From NCBI GenBank assembly GCA_013335535.1, contig JAAXVL010000002.1:372001-436000 (forward strand): a DNA stretch of 64,000 bases. The letters run 5' to 3'. A model generated the notes under the pieces. It worked only from the letters and a program-made list of their open reading frames with translations. It was not told the DNA's origin and did not search any database. The DNA comes from Azonexaceae bacterium (lineage in GTDB: Bacteria > Pseudomonadota > Gammaproteobacteria > Burkholderiales > Rhodocyclaceae). The position numbers and the translations under genes were made by a program. Within the stretch, counting starts at the first letter, position 1. The number at the start of each line of letters is the position of its first letter. Below are positions 15,451-25,841 of this stretch, piece after piece.

Positions 15451-16035
15451 ATGAGTTTGGTACCCAAGGTGCAAACGCACAAGATTTCCAAAAACATCAC
15501 GCTGAGTGCTTCCGGATATAACGTGATCGGCGCCGATTCGCCGGCGATCGAGGCGATGACCGATTTTCTGCGGGTCAGCGTGGTCGTGATCGGCCCGGAC
15601 GCGTCGGTGGTTGAGGCCAATTCCCAGATGATTGCGCGCGGCGTTCGCCTGCTCATGGTGACGAACGCCGAGGACTGTCTCGAGGGCTTGATCACGGCGC
15701 GCGACATTCTCGGTGAGAAGCCGATGCAGGTCGCTGCGGCGAGGGGATGCAAGCGTGACGAACTCAAGGTGGCCGAACTGATGACGTCAATCAGCAACGT
15801 CGATACGCTTTACCTGAAGGAGGTTCTCAACGCCCGCGTCGTCGATATTCTTGATGCGCTCAAGCGCCTCGGTCGGCAGCACATCCTGGTCGAGGACGTT
15901 GATGCGGTGACCGGCCTGCCGCGCGTGCGTGGCGTATTTTCCGCTACCAATATCGGCCGCCAGCTCGGCGTGCCGGTGCTCGGCTTCGAACTGGCCAGCA
16001 CCTTTGCCGAAATCGAAGCGGCATTGGCCAACTGA
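15451..16035 (+). CDS. CBS-domain protein
   Basis: A 194-residue cytoplasmic protein with two CBS modules (about 35-90 and 105-175), including [26 protein letters not shown] and [32 protein letters not shown] pairs bind adenylates or other nucleotides and act as energy or metabolite sensors. The ATG at 15451 is preceded by GGAGG. It ends 7 bases before the CoA-transferase start, so it may regulate that enzyme or its product flow. Confidence 0.85.
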   Translation: MSLVPKVQTHKISKNITLSASGYNVIGADSPAIEAMTDFLRVSVVVIGPDASVVEANSQMIARGVRLLMVTNAEDCLEGLITARDILGEKPMQVAAARGCKRDELKVAELMTSISNVDTLYLKEVLNARVVDILDALKRLGRQHILVEDVDAVTGLPRVRGVFSATNIGRQLGVPVLGFELASTFAEIEAALAN

Positions 16036-16042
16036 GGTGACG

Positions 16043-18040
16043 ATGCCCCAGCACCCGATGACCGCAGCCTTGCGGGCGAGCGACGCAGGCAAGGTGGTTT
16101 CCGCCCGCGATGCGGTGCGCCTGATTCGCGATGGCGACACGGTGGCGACGGGCGGTTTTGTCGGCATCGGCTTTGCCGAAAACATCGCCGTGGCGCTTGA
16201 GCAACGCTTTCTCGAAAGCCAGGCGGCGGATGTGCACGGGTTGGGCAGCCCGCGCAACCTGACGCTGGTCTATGCGGCCGGGCAGGGCGACGGCAAGGAA
16301 CGGGGTCTCAACCATCTCGGTCACGACGGCCTGGTCGGCCGGGTGATCGGCGGTCACTGGGGACTGGTGCCCAAGCTGCAGGAACTGGCGGTGGCCAACC
16401 GTATCGAGGCCTATAACCTGCCGCAGGGCGTCATCACCCATTTGTTTCGCGACATTGCCGCCGGCAAGCCGGGGACGATCACACGTATCGGGCTGGGCAC
16501 CTTCGTCGATCCGCGTTTCGGCGGCGGCAAGCTCAACGAGAAGACGGCGACTGATGTTGTCCGCATCATGGACATCGACGGCGAGGAGTTCCTGTTCTAC
16601 AAGGCCTTCCCGATCCACGTCGGCATCATTCGCGGCACGACGGCCGACCCGGACGGCAACATCACCATGGAGCGCGAGGCGCTGACGCTGGAAGCGCAGG
16701 CCATCGCCATGGCGGCGCGCAATTCGGGTGGCATCGTCATCGCGCAGGTCGAGCGCATCGCCGAGCGCGGCACGCTGAACCCGCGCCAGGTCAAGGTACC
16801 GGGCATCATGGTCGATTGCGTCGTGGTCGCCGAAAAGCCGGAGTACCACATGCAGACCTTCATCGAGCCGTACAGCGCGGCGTTCGCCGGCGAGATCAAG
16901 GTGCCGATGTCGGCCATCGCGCCGATGCCGATGAGCGAACGCAAGATCATCGCCCGCCGGGCGGCCATGGAGCTCAAGGCCAATGCCGTGGTCAATCTCG
17001 GCATCGGCATGCCGGAAGGCGTCGCCAACGTGGCGACCGAGGAACGCATCATCGACCTGCTGACGCTGACCGCCGAACCGGGCGTCATCGGCGGCGTGCC
17101 GGCCGGCGGCCTGAGTTTCGGCGCGGCGACCAACGCCCAGGCCATCATCGACCAGCCCAGCCAGTTCGATTTCTACGACGGCGGCGGGCTGGACATCACC
17201 TTCCTTGGTCTGGCCCAGGCCGACAAGCAGGGCAACCTCAACGTCTCCAAGTTCGGCCCGCGGCTGGCAGGGGCCGGCGGCTTCATCAACATTTCGCAAA
17301 GCGCCAAGAAAGTCGTTTTCGTCGGCACCTTCACGGCAGGCAACCTCGATGTCACGGTCAACGGGAAAAAACTGCAAATTCTCGAAGACGGCAAGGCCAT
17401 CAAGTTCGTCGATGAAGTCGAGCACCGCACCTTCAGCGGCCCCGAGGCGGCGCGGCGCGGCAAGGAAGTCCTCTACATTACCGAGCGCTGCGTTTTCAAG
17501 CTGACGGCGGACGGGCTCGAATTGACCGAGATCGCGCCGGGCGTCGACCTGCAGAAAGACATCCTCGATCGCATGGCCTTCCGCCCGATCATCAACGGCA
17601 CGCCAGCCTTGATGGACGAACGTATTTTCCGCGATGAGCCGATGGGCATCCGGCCCGAGCTGCTCGAGGTGCCGATGCCTGAGCGGCTGACTTACGATGC
17701 CGGGCAGAATCTGTTTTTCCTCGATTTCTCGGGACTCAACGTGCGCAGCGCCGATGACGTCGGACGCATCGAAGCTGCCGTCGAAGCCGCGCTGGCGCCT
17801 ATCGGCCACAAGGTTAACGCCATCGTCAATTACGACCGCTTCAGCATCGTTCCCGAGTTGATCGACGACTACATCGCCATGGTCAAGGGCGTCGTCGACC
17901 GGCATTACCACGACGTGACGCGCTACACCTCGAGCACTTTTCTGCGCATGAAACTGGGCGAGGCGCTCGAGAAAAGGCAGGTCGCCGCCCGCATCAGCGC
18001 TACCGCGGAACAGGCCCGGGAGCAGCTGGCGAAACCTTGA
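16043..18040 (+). CDS. Acyl-CoA:carboxylate CoA-transferase (YdiF / propionate CoA-transferase-like) with C-terminal extension
   Basis: A 665-residue fused alpha-beta family I CoA-transferase moving CoA between acyl-CoAs and short-chain acids. The alpha-like half has [23 protein letters not shown]; the beta-like half has [15 protein letters not shown] and [15 protein letters not shown], in which E345 is the expected catalytic glutamate. After about residue 515 there is a 150-residue extension ([20 protein letters not shown], then [12 protein letters not shown]) absent from the 530-residue YdiF. Residues around 437-445 ([10 protein letters not shown]) are encoded by a diverged dispersed motif. 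It follows the CBS gene by 7 bases and is probably part of acetate or propionate metabolism. Confidence 0.85.
   Translation: MPQHPMTAALRASDAGKVVSARDAVRLIRDGDTVATGGFVGIGFAENIAVALEQRFLESQAADVHGLGSPRNLTLVYAAGQGDGKERGLNHLGHDGLVGRVIGGHWGLVPKLQELAVANRIEAYNLPQGVITHLFRDIAAGKPGTITRIGLGTFVDPRFGGGKLNEKTATDVVRIMDIDGEEFLFYKAFPIHVGIIRGTTADPDGNITMEREALTLEAQAIAMAARNSGGIVIAQVERIAERGTLNPRQVKVPGIMVDCVVVAEKPEYHMQTFIEPYSAAFAGEIKVPMSAIAPMPMSERKIIARRAAMELKANAVVNLGIGMPEGVANVATEERIIDLLTLTAEPGVIGGVPAGGLSFGAATNAQAIIDQPSQFDFYDGGGLDITFLGLAQADKQGNLNVSKFGPRLAGAGGFINISQSAKKVVFVGTFTAGNLDVTVNGKKLQILEDGKAIKFVDEVEHRTFSGPEAARRGKEVLYITERCVFKLTADGLELTEIAPGVDLQKDILDRMAFRPIINGTPALMDERIFRDEPMGIRPELLEVPMPERLTYDAGQNLFFLDFSGLNVRSADDVGRIEAAVEAALAPIGHKVNAIVNYDRFSIVPELIDDYIAMVKGVVDRHYHDVTRYTSSTFLRMKLGEALEKRQVAARISATAEQAREQLAKP
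17352..17381 (+). repeat. Dispersed tripartite motif, copy 3 (diverged core)
   Basis: Core TCACGGTCAACG (10 of 12) with an A6 tract at 15-20 and AAATT at 25-29, inside the CoA-transferase gene and encoding [10 protein letters not shown]. Confidence 0.6.
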
Positions 18041-18055
18041 TGACCCTGGGGTCAT
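18040..18055. repeat. Perfect dyad after the CoA-transferase stop
   Basis: ATGACCC and GGGTCAT flank a TG spacer and begin on the last base of the stop codon. No T-run follows, so it may be an operator for the downstream efflux genes or a weak processing hairpin. Confidence 0.35.
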
Positions 18056-18123
18056 TACGAAGCTGACATGCTGGCAAGGCAAGGTATCATTGCCGGATTG
18101 CTGCGGTCGACACAGGTTTCTGC

Positions 18124-19263
18124 ATGAACAACAACTCTTCTGGCCCGCTCGCCGGGCGCAAGCTCCGCGTGGTGCTGCCCATCGTGGCCGTCGTTGTGGG
18201 CGCGGCCTATTTCATGTCGCGTCCGGATGGTGCGACGCCGGCTCCGGCGGCCGATCCGGCGAAGGCGGCGACCCGACCGGCGCTGACCGTCAGCCTGACC
18301 GCGCCGGAAAAATTCGACTGGCCGCAGGTCCTGCCCGCCAACGGCAACGTCGTCGCCTGGCAGGAAGCGGTGATCGGCGCCGAGATCGCCAATTACCGGA
18401 TTACCGAGGTGCGCGTTCAGGTTGGCGATACGGTCAAGAAGGGCCAGGTGCTGGCCCGTATCGCCAGCGATACCGTGGCCAGCGAGCTGGCCGAGGCGCA
18501 GGCGTCGGTGGCCGAGCTCGAAGCCAGTGCCGCCGAGGCCAGGGGCAATGCCGAGCGGGCGAAGGAGCTCAAGGAAAAAGGCTTCTACAGCTCGCAACTC
18601 AACACCCAGTACCAGACGGCGCAGAATACGGCGCAGGCCCGCCTGGCCGCGGCCCGGGCCCGGCAGCAAGGGGCTGATCTCAAGATGAGCAAGACCGGCG
18701 TGCTGGCGCCGGACGATGGCGTCATTTCGGCGCGCAGCGCGACGGTCGGTTCACTGACTCAAAATGGCCTGGAACTGTTTCGCCTGATCCGCGGTGGCCG
18801 CCTCGAATGGCGAGCCGAAGTGCCGTCGGCCGATCTCGGCAAGATCAAGGCCGGTGTCGTGGCGACGTTGACGGCGCCGGGCGGCGAGACGGTCAAGGGC
18901 ACGGTGCGTGCCGTGTCGCCGAGCGTCGATCCGCAAACGCGCAACGGGCTGGTTTATGTCGATCTGCCGGCCACCTCGGCGGTGCGCGCCGGCATGTTTG
19001 CGCGCGGTGAATTTTCGTTGGCACAAAGCCCGGCGCTGACACTGCCGCAAGCGGCAGTGGTGCTGCGCGAAGGTTTTGCCTACATCTTCCGGATGGAGGG
19101 TGCGGACCGTGTGGCGCAGGCCAAGGTCGATCTCGGTCGTCGCGTCGGCGAGCGCGTCGAAATCGTTTCCGGGCTGGCGCCCGATGCGCGCGTGGTGGCG
19201 ACCGGGGCCGGTTTCCTGGCCGATGGCGACGTCGTCAAGGTTGTCGCTGGGATTTCAAAATGA
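18124..19263 (+). CDS. RND efflux periplasmic adaptor (membrane fusion protein)
   Basis: A 379-residue HlyD/AcrA-type adaptor. It has an N-terminal anchor helix (about 16-31, VVLPIVAVVVGAAYFM), a biotinyl-lipoyl-like part (ITEVRVQVGDTVKKGQVLARI, about 92-115), an alpha-hairpin (about 120-180), and beta-barrel and membrane-proximal domains (RLEWRAEVPSADLGKIKAG, GMFARGEF). It links the inner-membrane pump encoded next to an outer-membrane channel. No tolC-like gene follows, so a shared channel is likely. A copy of the dispersed motif separates it from the permease. Confidence 0.9.
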   Translation: MNNNSSGPLAGRKLRVVLPIVAVVVGAAYFMSRPDGATPAPAADPAKAATRPALTVSLTAPEKFDWPQVLPANGNVVAWQEAVIGAEIANYRITEVRVQVGDTVKKGQVLARIASDTVASELAEAQASVAELEASAAEARGNAERAKELKEKGFYSSQLNTQYQTAQNTAQARLAAARARQQGADLKMSKTGVLAPDDGVISARSATVGSLTQNGLELFRLIRGGRLEWRAEVPSADLGKIKAGVVATLTAPGGETVKGTVRAVSPSVDPQTRNGLVYVDLPATSAVRAGMFARGEFSLAQSPALTLPQAAVVLREGFAYIFRMEGADRVAQAKVDLGRRVGERVEIVSGLAPDARVVATGAGFLADGDVVKVVAGISK

Positions 19264-19287
19264 GGCGTTTTTTCCGGTTGACCGTGG
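19258..19287 (-). repeat. Dispersed tripartite motif, copy 4 (exact core)
   Basis: Exact core (19276-19287, reading CCACGGTCAACC on the minus strand) with an A6 tract at 15-20 and a second A/T tract from 27. It lies in the spacer between the adaptor and permease genes and overlaps the adaptor stop. Confidence 0.9.
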
Positions 19288-19318
19288 AAATGGCCATTGA
19301 AGCAGTGGAGGCTGTGAC

Positions 19319-22300
19319 GTGCTGAACGTTTCGTCGTGGTCGATCCGCAACCCGACGCCGGCCATTCTGCTTTTCCTGCTCCTGACGCTGGCCGGCATCA
19401 TGGGTTTCAAGGCCATGAAGATTCAGCAGTTCATGGACATCGAACTGCCCATGGTCATCGTCACGGCCAGCCTGCCCGGCGCGGCGCCGGCCCAGATGGA
19501 AACCGAGGTGGCGCGCAAGATCGAGAATTCGGTGGCCACGCTGCAAGGCATCAAGCACATCTACACCAAGGCGCAGGACGGCACGGCGACCGTGACCGTC
19601 GAATTCCGCCTGGAAAAGCCGCTGCAGGAGGCTGTCGATGACGTGCGCGACGCCGTGTCGCGCATCCGCGCCGATTTGCCGGGCGACCTGCGCGACCCGG
19701 TGATCAGCAAGATGAACGTCTCCGGCGCACCGATCCTGACCTACACCGTGGCCTCGAGCCGCATGGACGACGAGGCGCTGTCGTGGTTCGTCGATAACAC
19801 CGTCAGCAAGGCCATCCTCTCGGCGCGCGGCGTCGGCGCCGTGTCGCGGGTCGGCGGTGTAGCGCGCGAAATCCGCATCGAACTCGATCCGGCCAAGATG
19901 CTGGCGCTCAACGTGACGGCAGCCGACATCTCGCGCCAGCTCAAGCAGATCCAGCAGGACGCCTCGGGCGGCCGGGCCGACGTCGGTGGCATCGAACAGT
20001 CGGTGCGCACCATCGCCACCGTGCAGCGCGCCGACGAACTGGGCAGTATGGACATCGTGCTCTCCGACGGCCGCCGCATCCGCCTCGACCAAGTGGCGAC
20101 GATCAGCGATACCGTCGGCGAACAGCGCACGGCAGCCTTGCTCAACGGCAAGCCCGTCGTCGGTTTCGAGATCACGCGCAGTAAGGGTGCCGGCGAGGTC
20201 GAAGTGGCCGCCGCCGTCAAGATCGTGCTCGACAAGCTCAAGTCCGAGCATCCCGACATCGAAATCACCGAGGCCTTCAATTTCGTCGATCCCGTCATCG
20301 AAAACTACGAAGGCTCGATGAAACTGCTTATCGAAGGCGCCATCCTCGCCGTGCTCGTCGTCTGGCTTTTCCTGCGTGATGGCCGGGCGACCTTCGTTTC
20401 GGCAGCCGCATTACCGCTGTCGGCGATCCCGACCTTCGCCGTGATGTACCTCATGGGCTTCACGCTCAACGTCGTGACCCTGCTCTCGATGTCGCTCGTC
20501 GTCGGGATTCTGGTCGACGATGCCATTGTCGAAATCGAAAATATCATGCGCCACCTGCGCATGGGCAAGACGCCGTACCAGGCGGCCATGGAAGCCGCCG
20601 ACGAAATCGGTCTGGCCGTCATCGCCACCACCTTCACGCTGATCGCCGTCTTCCTGCCGACCGCCTTCATGGGTGGCATCGCCGGCAAATTCTTCGTGCA
20701 ATTCGGGTGGACCGCCGCTGTCGCCGTCTTCTTCTCGCTCGTCGTTGCCCGCATGCTGACGCCGATGATGGCCGCCTACATTCTCAAGCCGGTCAACCAC
20801 GCCGAACCGACGCCGCGCTGGCTCCGGTTTTACGAAGGCTGGGCGACGTGGTGCCTCAAGCACCGCATCGTGACCCTGCTCTGCACGGCCGTATTCTTCG
20901 TCGGCTCCTTCATGCTTGTCCCGCTACTGCCGACCGGCTTCGTGCCGGCCGACGACGTGTCGCAGACGCAGATCTATCTTTCCCTGCCGCCCGGCGCGAC
21001 GCTCAAGGAATCGGTCGCCGTCGCCGAGCAGGCGCGCCACATTGCCGAGGCCAATCAGTACGTCAAGCTCGTCTACACCGCGGTGGGTGGCGGCAAGGCG
21101 GGCAGCGACCCCTTTGCCGCAGCCGGCGCCGCCGAAGTGCGCAAGTCCACGCTGACCCTCAACCTGACCCCGCGCAGCGAGCGTTCGGGGACCAACAAGC
21201 AGGTCATCGAGGACCAGTTGCGCGAGGCGCTGAGCGTGATTCCCGGCGCCCAGGTCAAGGTCGGCCTGGCCTCCGGCAACGCCAAATACGTCCTCGTCCT
21301 GGCCAGCGAAAACGGCCCGTTGCTGTCCGAACACGCCCGCCTCGTCGAGCGCGACCTGCGCACCATCCCCGGCATCGGCAACATCACGACGACAGCCAGC
21401 CTGGTCCGCCCGGAACTGGTCATTCGCCCCGATTTCGCCCGCATGGCCGACCTCGGCGTGACCTCGGCAGCGATTGCCGATACCCTGCGCATCGCCACAG
21501 CCGGCGACTACGACCAGGGGTTGGCCAAGCTCAATCTCGCCCAGCGCCAGGTGCCCATCGTCGTCAAGCTGCCGCCCGGGGCGCGTACCGACCTCGCCCT
21601 GCTCGAACGCCTGACCGTACCCGGCAAGCACGGCCCGGTCATGCTCGCCAACGTCGCCACGGTCAGCATCGCCGGCGGCCCGGCCGAAATCGACCGCTAC
21701 GACCGCCTGCGCAACATCAATTTCGAGATCGAACTCAACGGACAGCCGCTTGGCGAAGTCGAGGCCGCGGCGCTCAAGCTGCCGAGCCTGACCAACCTGC
21801 CACCCGGCGTCATCCAGACCACGGTCGGCGACGCCGAGGCGATGGGCGAACTGTTCGCCAGCTTTGCGCTGGCCATGGCCACCGGTGTGCTCTGCATCTA
21901 CATCGTGCTCGTCCTGCTGTTCAAGGATTTCGTCCAGCCGGTAACCATCCTCGCCGCCCTCGTGCTCTCGGTGCCCGGCGCCTTCCTGGCCCTGTTCTTC
22001 ACCCATACGGCGTTGTCGATGCCGTCGATGATCGGCCTCATCATGCTCATGGGTATCGCCACCAAGAACTCCATCCTGCTCATCGACTACGTCGTGCTGG
22101 CTCGTCGCGAGCATGGGCTGGATCGCTGGCACGCCCTGCTCGACGCCTGCCGCAAGCGGGCCCGCCCCATCGTCATGACTACTGTCGCGATGGGCGCCGG
22201 CATGATGCCGATTGCGCTGGGCATCGGCACCGACCCGAGCTTCCGCGCGCCAATGGCCATCGTCGTCATCGGCGGCCTGATTACCTCGACCTTCCTGAGC

Positions 22301-22384
22301 CTGCTCGTTATTCCCGTGGTGTTTACCTACGTCGATGACCTTATCGGGCTGGTTCGGGCTCGCCTCGGCCTCAAGCCGCATTGA
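19319..22384 (+). CDS. RND-family efflux permease
   Basis: A 1021-residue proton-driven inner-membrane pump of the AcrB/MdtB superfamily. The layout is classical: TM1 (about 12-30), a periplasmic loop with SLPGAAPAQMETEVARKIE, TM2-6 with the GxxxD motif VGILVDDAIVEIENI (the proton-relay Asp pair), a second large loop, and TM8-12 with MLMGIATKNSILLIDY. GTG at 19319 has GGAGG 8 bases upstream. It forms an operon with the adaptor. The substrate cannot be told; the single-permease arrangement resembles multidrug rather than heavy-metal systems. Confidence 0.92.
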   Translation: MLNVSSWSIRNPTPAILLFLLLTLAGIMGFKAMKIQQFMDIELPMVIVTASLPGAAPAQMETEVARKIENSVATLQGIKHIYTKAQDGTATVTVEFRLEKPLQEAVDDVRDAVSRIRADLPGDLRDPVISKMNVSGAPILTYTVASSRMDDEALSWFVDNTVSKAILSARGVGAVSRVGGVAREIRIELDPAKMLALNVTAADISRQLKQIQQDASGGRADVGGIEQSVRTIATVQRADELGSMDIVLSDGRRIRLDQVATISDTVGEQRTAALLNGKPVVGFEITRSKGAGEVEVAAAVKIVLDKLKSEHPDIEITEAFNFVDPVIENYEGSMKLLIEGAILAVLVVWLFLRDGRATFVSAAALPLSAIPTFAVMYLMGFTLNVVTLLSMSLVVGILVDDAIVEIENIMRHLRMGKTPYQAAMEAADEIGLAVIATTFTLIAVFLPTAFMGGIAGKFFVQFGWTAAVAVFFSLVVARMLTPMMAAYILKPVNHAEPTPRWLRFYEGWATWCLKHRIVTLLCTAVFFVGSFMLVPLLPTGFVPADDVSQTQIYLSLPPGATLKESVAVAEQARHIAEANQYVKLVYTAVGGGKAGSDPFAAAGAAEVRKSTLTLNLTPRSERSGTNKQVIEDQLREALSVIPGAQVKVGLASGNAKYVLVLASENGPLLSEHARLVERDLRTIPGIGNITTTASLVRPELVIRPDFARMADLGVTSAAIADTLRIATAGDYDQGLAKLNLAQRQVPIVVKLPPGARTDLALLERLTVPGKHGPVMLANVATVSIAGGPAEIDRYDRLRNINFEIELNGQPLGEVEAAALKLPSLTNLPPGVIQTTVGDAEAMGELFASFALAMATGVLCIYIVLVLLFKDFVQPVTILAALVLSVPGAFLALFFTHTALSMPSMIGLIMLMGIATKNSILLIDYVVLARREHGLDRWHALLDACRKRARPIVMTTVAMGAGMMPIALGIGTDPSFRAPMAIVVIGGLITSTFLSLLVIPVVFTYVDDLIGLVRARLGLKPH

Positions 22385-22427
22385 ACCGGATGGCGCCAGG
22401 CAAGGTCCCAACAAGCAAGGAGTGAAT

Positions 22428-23132
22428 ATGATTAAAAACAGATTGCTGCCAGCCGCGCTGCTTGCCGCCACCGTACTGACCACGGGCTGTGTCGTGACGC
22501 CCGACCCCTATTACGACCGCCCGGTACGTGTCGCCCCGCCGCCGCTGCGCCAGGAATATCCGGGCTATGCGCCCTACGCTGACTACGTCTGGATCTCCGG
22601 CTACTGGGGCTGGGCCGGCGCCCGTTACGAGTGGATTCCCGGGCGTTGGGAAGCGCCGCGTCATGGCCACATCTGGGTGCCGCACCGGTGGGAACGCGAC
22701 GGCGATCACTGGCGTCAGTCCGGTGGCCGCTGGGAACAGGACAATCGCCCGCGCCCGGCGCCGCGCATCGAGGTCCAGCCCGCGCCGCACTATGAGCGCG
22801 ACAATCCGCCGCCACGCCGCGAGTGGGGTGGCGATTCCCGCGATCAGCGTGATGCGCAGCCCCGCGGCGAACCCCGTTATGCGCCACCTGCCGAGCGCGA
22901 TAATCGTTCCCGCTACGAACGTCGCGACGACAGCCGGCCGGCCGAAGCCCGTCCAGCGTACCGCACGGAGCGTGGCAATGCCCCGCCGCCGGAGAGCCGT
23001 CAGCCGGCGACCGCAGCCCCGGCACCGCAACGTGGTGAGGCACAGGGGCAGGTACGGGGCGGTGACCGGTCGCGGGGCGAGCGTCGGGATGAGTCACGCG
23101 GCAAGCGTCGTCAGCCGGGAGATGAGCGCTAA
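22428..23132 (+). CDS. YXWGXW-repeat lipoprotein, Arg-rich
   Basis: A 234-residue lipoprotein. The signal peptide ends in LTTGC (lipid-modified Cys about residue 21). The core (about 40-105) carries YVWISGYWGWAGARYEWIPGRWE and HIWVPHRWERDGDHWRQSGGRW, the tandem YxWxxGxW pattern of this family. The last 120 residues are a low-complexity tail rich in Arg, Pro, Asp and Glu and probably disordered. The ATG at 22428 has a perfect AAGGAGTG ribosome-binding site. It lies 44 bases after the RND permease. Function unknown; an outer-membrane or periplasmic location is expected. Confidence 0.85.
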   Translation: MIKNRLLPAALLAATVLTTGCVVTPDPYYDRPVRVAPPPLRQEYPGYAPYADYVWISGYWGWAGARYEWIPGRWEAPRHGHIWVPHRWERDGDHWRQSGGRWEQDNRPRPAPRIEVQPAPHYERDNPPPRREWGGDSRDQRDAQPRGEPRYAPPAERDNRSRYERRDDSRPAEARPAYRTERGNAPPPESRQPATAAPAPQRGEAQGQVRGGDRSRGERRDESRGKRRQPGDER

Positions 23133-23185
23133 TTCAGCGCCATAGCCTCGTCCCCGGCGAGGCACTATTGACTTTGGCCATAGTC

Positions 23186-23206
23186 GGGGCGAGCATCTCG
23201 CCCCTT
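23186..23206 (+). terminator. Probable terminator after the YXWGXW lipoprotein
   Basis: GGGGCGAG (23186-23193) and CTCGCCCC (23197-23204) pair perfectly around a CAT loop; only TT follows at once, so termination may be weak. Confidence 0.5.
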
Positions 23207-23268
23207 ATTCATCGGCGGGTGTCGCGTTTTTCGGCACACTCGCCCGATGGGGTTATGCATAGCACCCG

Positions 23269-25770
23269 GTGGTGAACGAAATTCCTTTTCAAAAAAGCTC
23301 AGTTTTATCGCTCAGACTGCAACTCTGGCTGATGCTGGTGGTTGGTTTGGGTCTGGTCTGGGCGATCGCCTGGTATGAGCTTGATCGCAGCCGGGCGGGC
23401 TATCTGCGCGAAGTCGAGAACTCGACACGCTTCCAGTCGCAGGCTTTTGCCGAGAGCGCCTTGTCGGCCATCAAGCGCCTCGATGAAATGCTTCTCGATT
23501 TGCGTACCCAGTGGGATGGTCACCCGGAGCGCTTCGCCGAGCAGATTCGGCGCCGCCAGCAATACATGACCGACATCGCCTTTCAGGTGGCTGTCATCGA
23601 TGCCGAAGGCTGGCTGGCCTATTCCAATCTGGCTGTCGCCAAGGAACGCGTCTTCCTCGGTGAGCGCGAGCATTTTCGGGTTCATCTGGATGGCCGTGAC
23701 AGACTGTTCATCAGCAAGCCGATCAAGGGCAAAGTATCCGGAAAATGGTCCATTCAATTTACCCGGCCGGTGCTGATCGGCGGCAGCTTGCGTGGGGTGC
23801 TGGTCGTTTCGGTTAGTCCAGGCTCGGTAGCTGCCTACAGTGAAAAAATTGCCGAGGAGGCGATCAGTACCGTGGTCGCGGATGGTGGTGAAATTCTGGC
23901 GCGCGAGCCGGATTTCGAGGGAGCCATGGGCAAGAAAATTTCTGGAACGCCCTATCTTCAACCCGATGCCCCCATCTCCGGCAGCTTCACGCGACAGGCT
24001 CAACTGGACGGCGTCGAGCGGGTGTATGGCTATTACCGTCTGCCAGCCTATGGGCTGAATTTTGTTATCGGGCATCCTGTCGAACGGGTTCTGATGCCCT
24101 ACCTCAGTCACCAGCGCGTCGTGTTGGCTTCTGCTGCCGGGCTCAGCATCATTTTCGCCGCCTTCATGTTCTTCCTGTTCCGCTCGCTGGTCTTGCGCGC
24201 CGAAATGGGAAAGCGCCTGCACGATAGCCAGGCCATGCTCACATCGGCGGTCGATACCATCGGCGAGGCCTTCGTCATCTACGATCAGGATGACCGGCTG
24301 GCTTATTCCAACGAACAGTATCGCCAGTATTACCGCAGTTCTTCCGACCTGCTGGTGCCTGGAAAACGCTTCGAGGAAATCATACGCACAGGCGCCGAGC
24401 GCGGGCAGTACAAGGAGGCCATTGGCCGCGTAGACGAATGGGTTGCCGAGCGATTGGCGGCACATCGCGGCAATACCGAGATCATTCAGCAGCTCGATGA
24501 CGGCCGCTGGCTAAGGATTCTCGAGAGGCGGACGCCAGAAGGTTTTACCGTCGGCTTTCGCATCGACGTGACCGAGCTTTATGCCGCCAAGGAGGCGGCG
24601 GAGGAGGCCAATCGGGCCAAGAGCAGTTTCCTGGCCATGATGTCGCATGAAATCCGCACGCCGATGAACGGCATCCTGGGCATGGCGCAACTGCTGCTGA
24701 TGCCCGGGGTGTCGAATGAGGAGCGCAATGATTACGCGCGCACCATTCTCAATTCCGGACAGACCTTGCTCACACTGCTCAACGACGTGCTTGACCTGTC
24801 CAAGATCGAGGCTGGCAAGCTGGCCTTGTCCGATGCGGTTTTTGATCCGAAACAACTCGTCGACGAAACAGTCCAGCTTTTTTCCGGCCCGGTCCACGAT
24901 AAGGAACTCGAGGTGCGCGCCAACTGGCGGGGCGAAGCAGGCGCGCGCTATCGCGCTGACTCGATCCGGCTGCGCCAGATGTTGTCCAATCTGGTCAGCA
25001 ATGCCGTCAAATTCACGGCGCACGGCTTTGTCGATATCGAGGTGACCGAGCTTGGCCGCGACGAGCGTGGGGCCAAGCTCGAGTTTTCCGTACGCGACAG
25101 CGGGATCGGTATTTCGGCCGACCAGCAATCACTGCTCTTCCGACCGTTCTCGCAGGCCGATACCTCGACAACCCGGGAATTCGGCGGCACCGGTCTTGGC
25201 CTGTCCATCGTCCGCCGTCTGGCCGAAATGATGGGCGGAGAAGTTGGCGTCGAGAGTCAGCCAGGGCAAGGCGCGCGTTTCTGGTTCCGGATACGGGCCG
25301 GGGTCGTTGGCGTGGGAGAGGAGAGCCGTCTGGCTCCCCGCGGCCAGGCGCCGGAGGTCAAGGCCGTATCAGCCAGACAGGCTGGCAAGGTGCTGGTGGT
25401 CGAAGATAACCTGGTGAACCGGAAAGTGGTCAGCGCCATGCTCCAGAAGGAAGGCTTCGCGGTCGACATGGCTGAGAACGGTCTTGAGGCATTGAACGCC
25501 ATCACCAGCGGCCCGCGTCCCGATCTGATCCTGATGGACGTCCAGATGCCGATCATGGACGGTCTCGAGGCAACTAGCCTGATCCGCGACTGGGAGCGGG
25601 AAAAGGGGCTGCCACGTCTGCCCGTCGTGGCCCTCAGCGCCGCCGCATTCGCCGAAGACCAGCAGCGTTGTCTGGCGTCCGGCATGGACGATTTTCTGGC
25701 CAAGCCGATCAATCATGCCGAGTTGCTGGGTATGCTCGGCAAATGGCTGGGGGCTTTCAAGGCTTCTTGA
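23269..25770 (+). CDS. Hybrid sensor histidine kinase/response regulator with periplasmic sensor
   Basis: An 833-residue inner-membrane kinase. TM1 (about 18-36) and TM2 (about 280-304) frame a periplasmic double-Cache-like sensor (motifs VIDAEGWLAYSN, GEREHFRVH, ISKPIKGKVSGKWSIQFTRP). A PAS domain (about 320-440, IGEAFVIYDQDDRLAYSNEQY) precedes HisKA with [16 protein letters not shown] (H460), HATPase_c with NLVSNAVKF, DSGIGI and GGTGLGLSI, and a C-terminal receiver (VLVVEDN, phosphoacceptor D757 in LILMDVQMP). There is no phosphotransfer domain, so an external Hpt or transmitter partner is needed. It starts with tandem GTG codons at 23269/23272 and no gene is coupled to it. Confidence 0.92.
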   Translation: MVNEIPFQKSSVLSLRLQLWLMLVVGLGLVWAIAWYELDRSRAGYLREVENSTRFQSQAFAESALSAIKRLDEMLLDLRTQWDGHPERFAEQIRRRQQYMTDIAFQVAVIDAEGWLAYSNLAVAKERVFLGEREHFRVHLDGRDRLFISKPIKGKVSGKWSIQFTRPVLIGGSLRGVLVVSVSPGSVAAYSEKIAEEAISTVVADGGEILAREPDFEGAMGKKISGTPYLQPDAPISGSFTRQAQLDGVERVYGYYRLPAYGLNFVIGHPVERVLMPYLSHQRVVLASAAGLSIIFAAFMFFLFRSLVLRAEMGKRLHDSQAMLTSAVDTIGEAFVIYDQDDRLAYSNEQYRQYYRSSSDLLVPGKRFEEIIRTGAERGQYKEAIGRVDEWVAERLAAHRGNTEIIQQLDDGRWLRILERRTPEGFTVGFRIDVTELYAAKEAAEEANRAKSSFLAMMSHEIRTPMNGILGMAQLLLMPGVSNEERNDYARTILNSGQTLLTLLNDVLDLSKIEAGKLALSDAVFDPKQLVDETVQLFSGPVHDKELEVRANWRGEAGARYRADSIRLRQMLSNLVSNAVKFTAHGFVDIEVTELGRDERGAKLEFSVRDSGIGISADQQSLLFRPFSQADTSTTREFGGTGLGLSIVRRLAEMMGGEVGVESQPGQGARFWFRIRAGVVGVGEESRLAPRGQAPEVKAVSARQAGKVLVVEDNLVNRKVVSAMLQKEGFAVDMAENGLEALNAITSGPRPDLILMDVQMPIMDGLEATSLIRDWEREKGLPRLPVVALSAAAFAEDQQRCLASGMDDFLAKPINHAELLGMLGKWLGAFKAS

Positions 25771-25841
25771 GGGCAAGCGTGAAATATGTCACCGACCTCA
25801 AAAATGGATAGCGCTAACCTACATTCATGGGAGGTGCTGTC

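Noticed and set aside
15944-18082. 712-residue minus-strand open frame over the CoA-transferase
   Set aside because: Antisense frame of a high-GC gene, rich in His, Arg, Asp and Gly with no domain; the plus-strand gene is clear.
20707-22483. Long alternative frames in both directions over the RND permease
   Set aside because: Compositional shadows of the permease; they lack membrane segments and family motifs.
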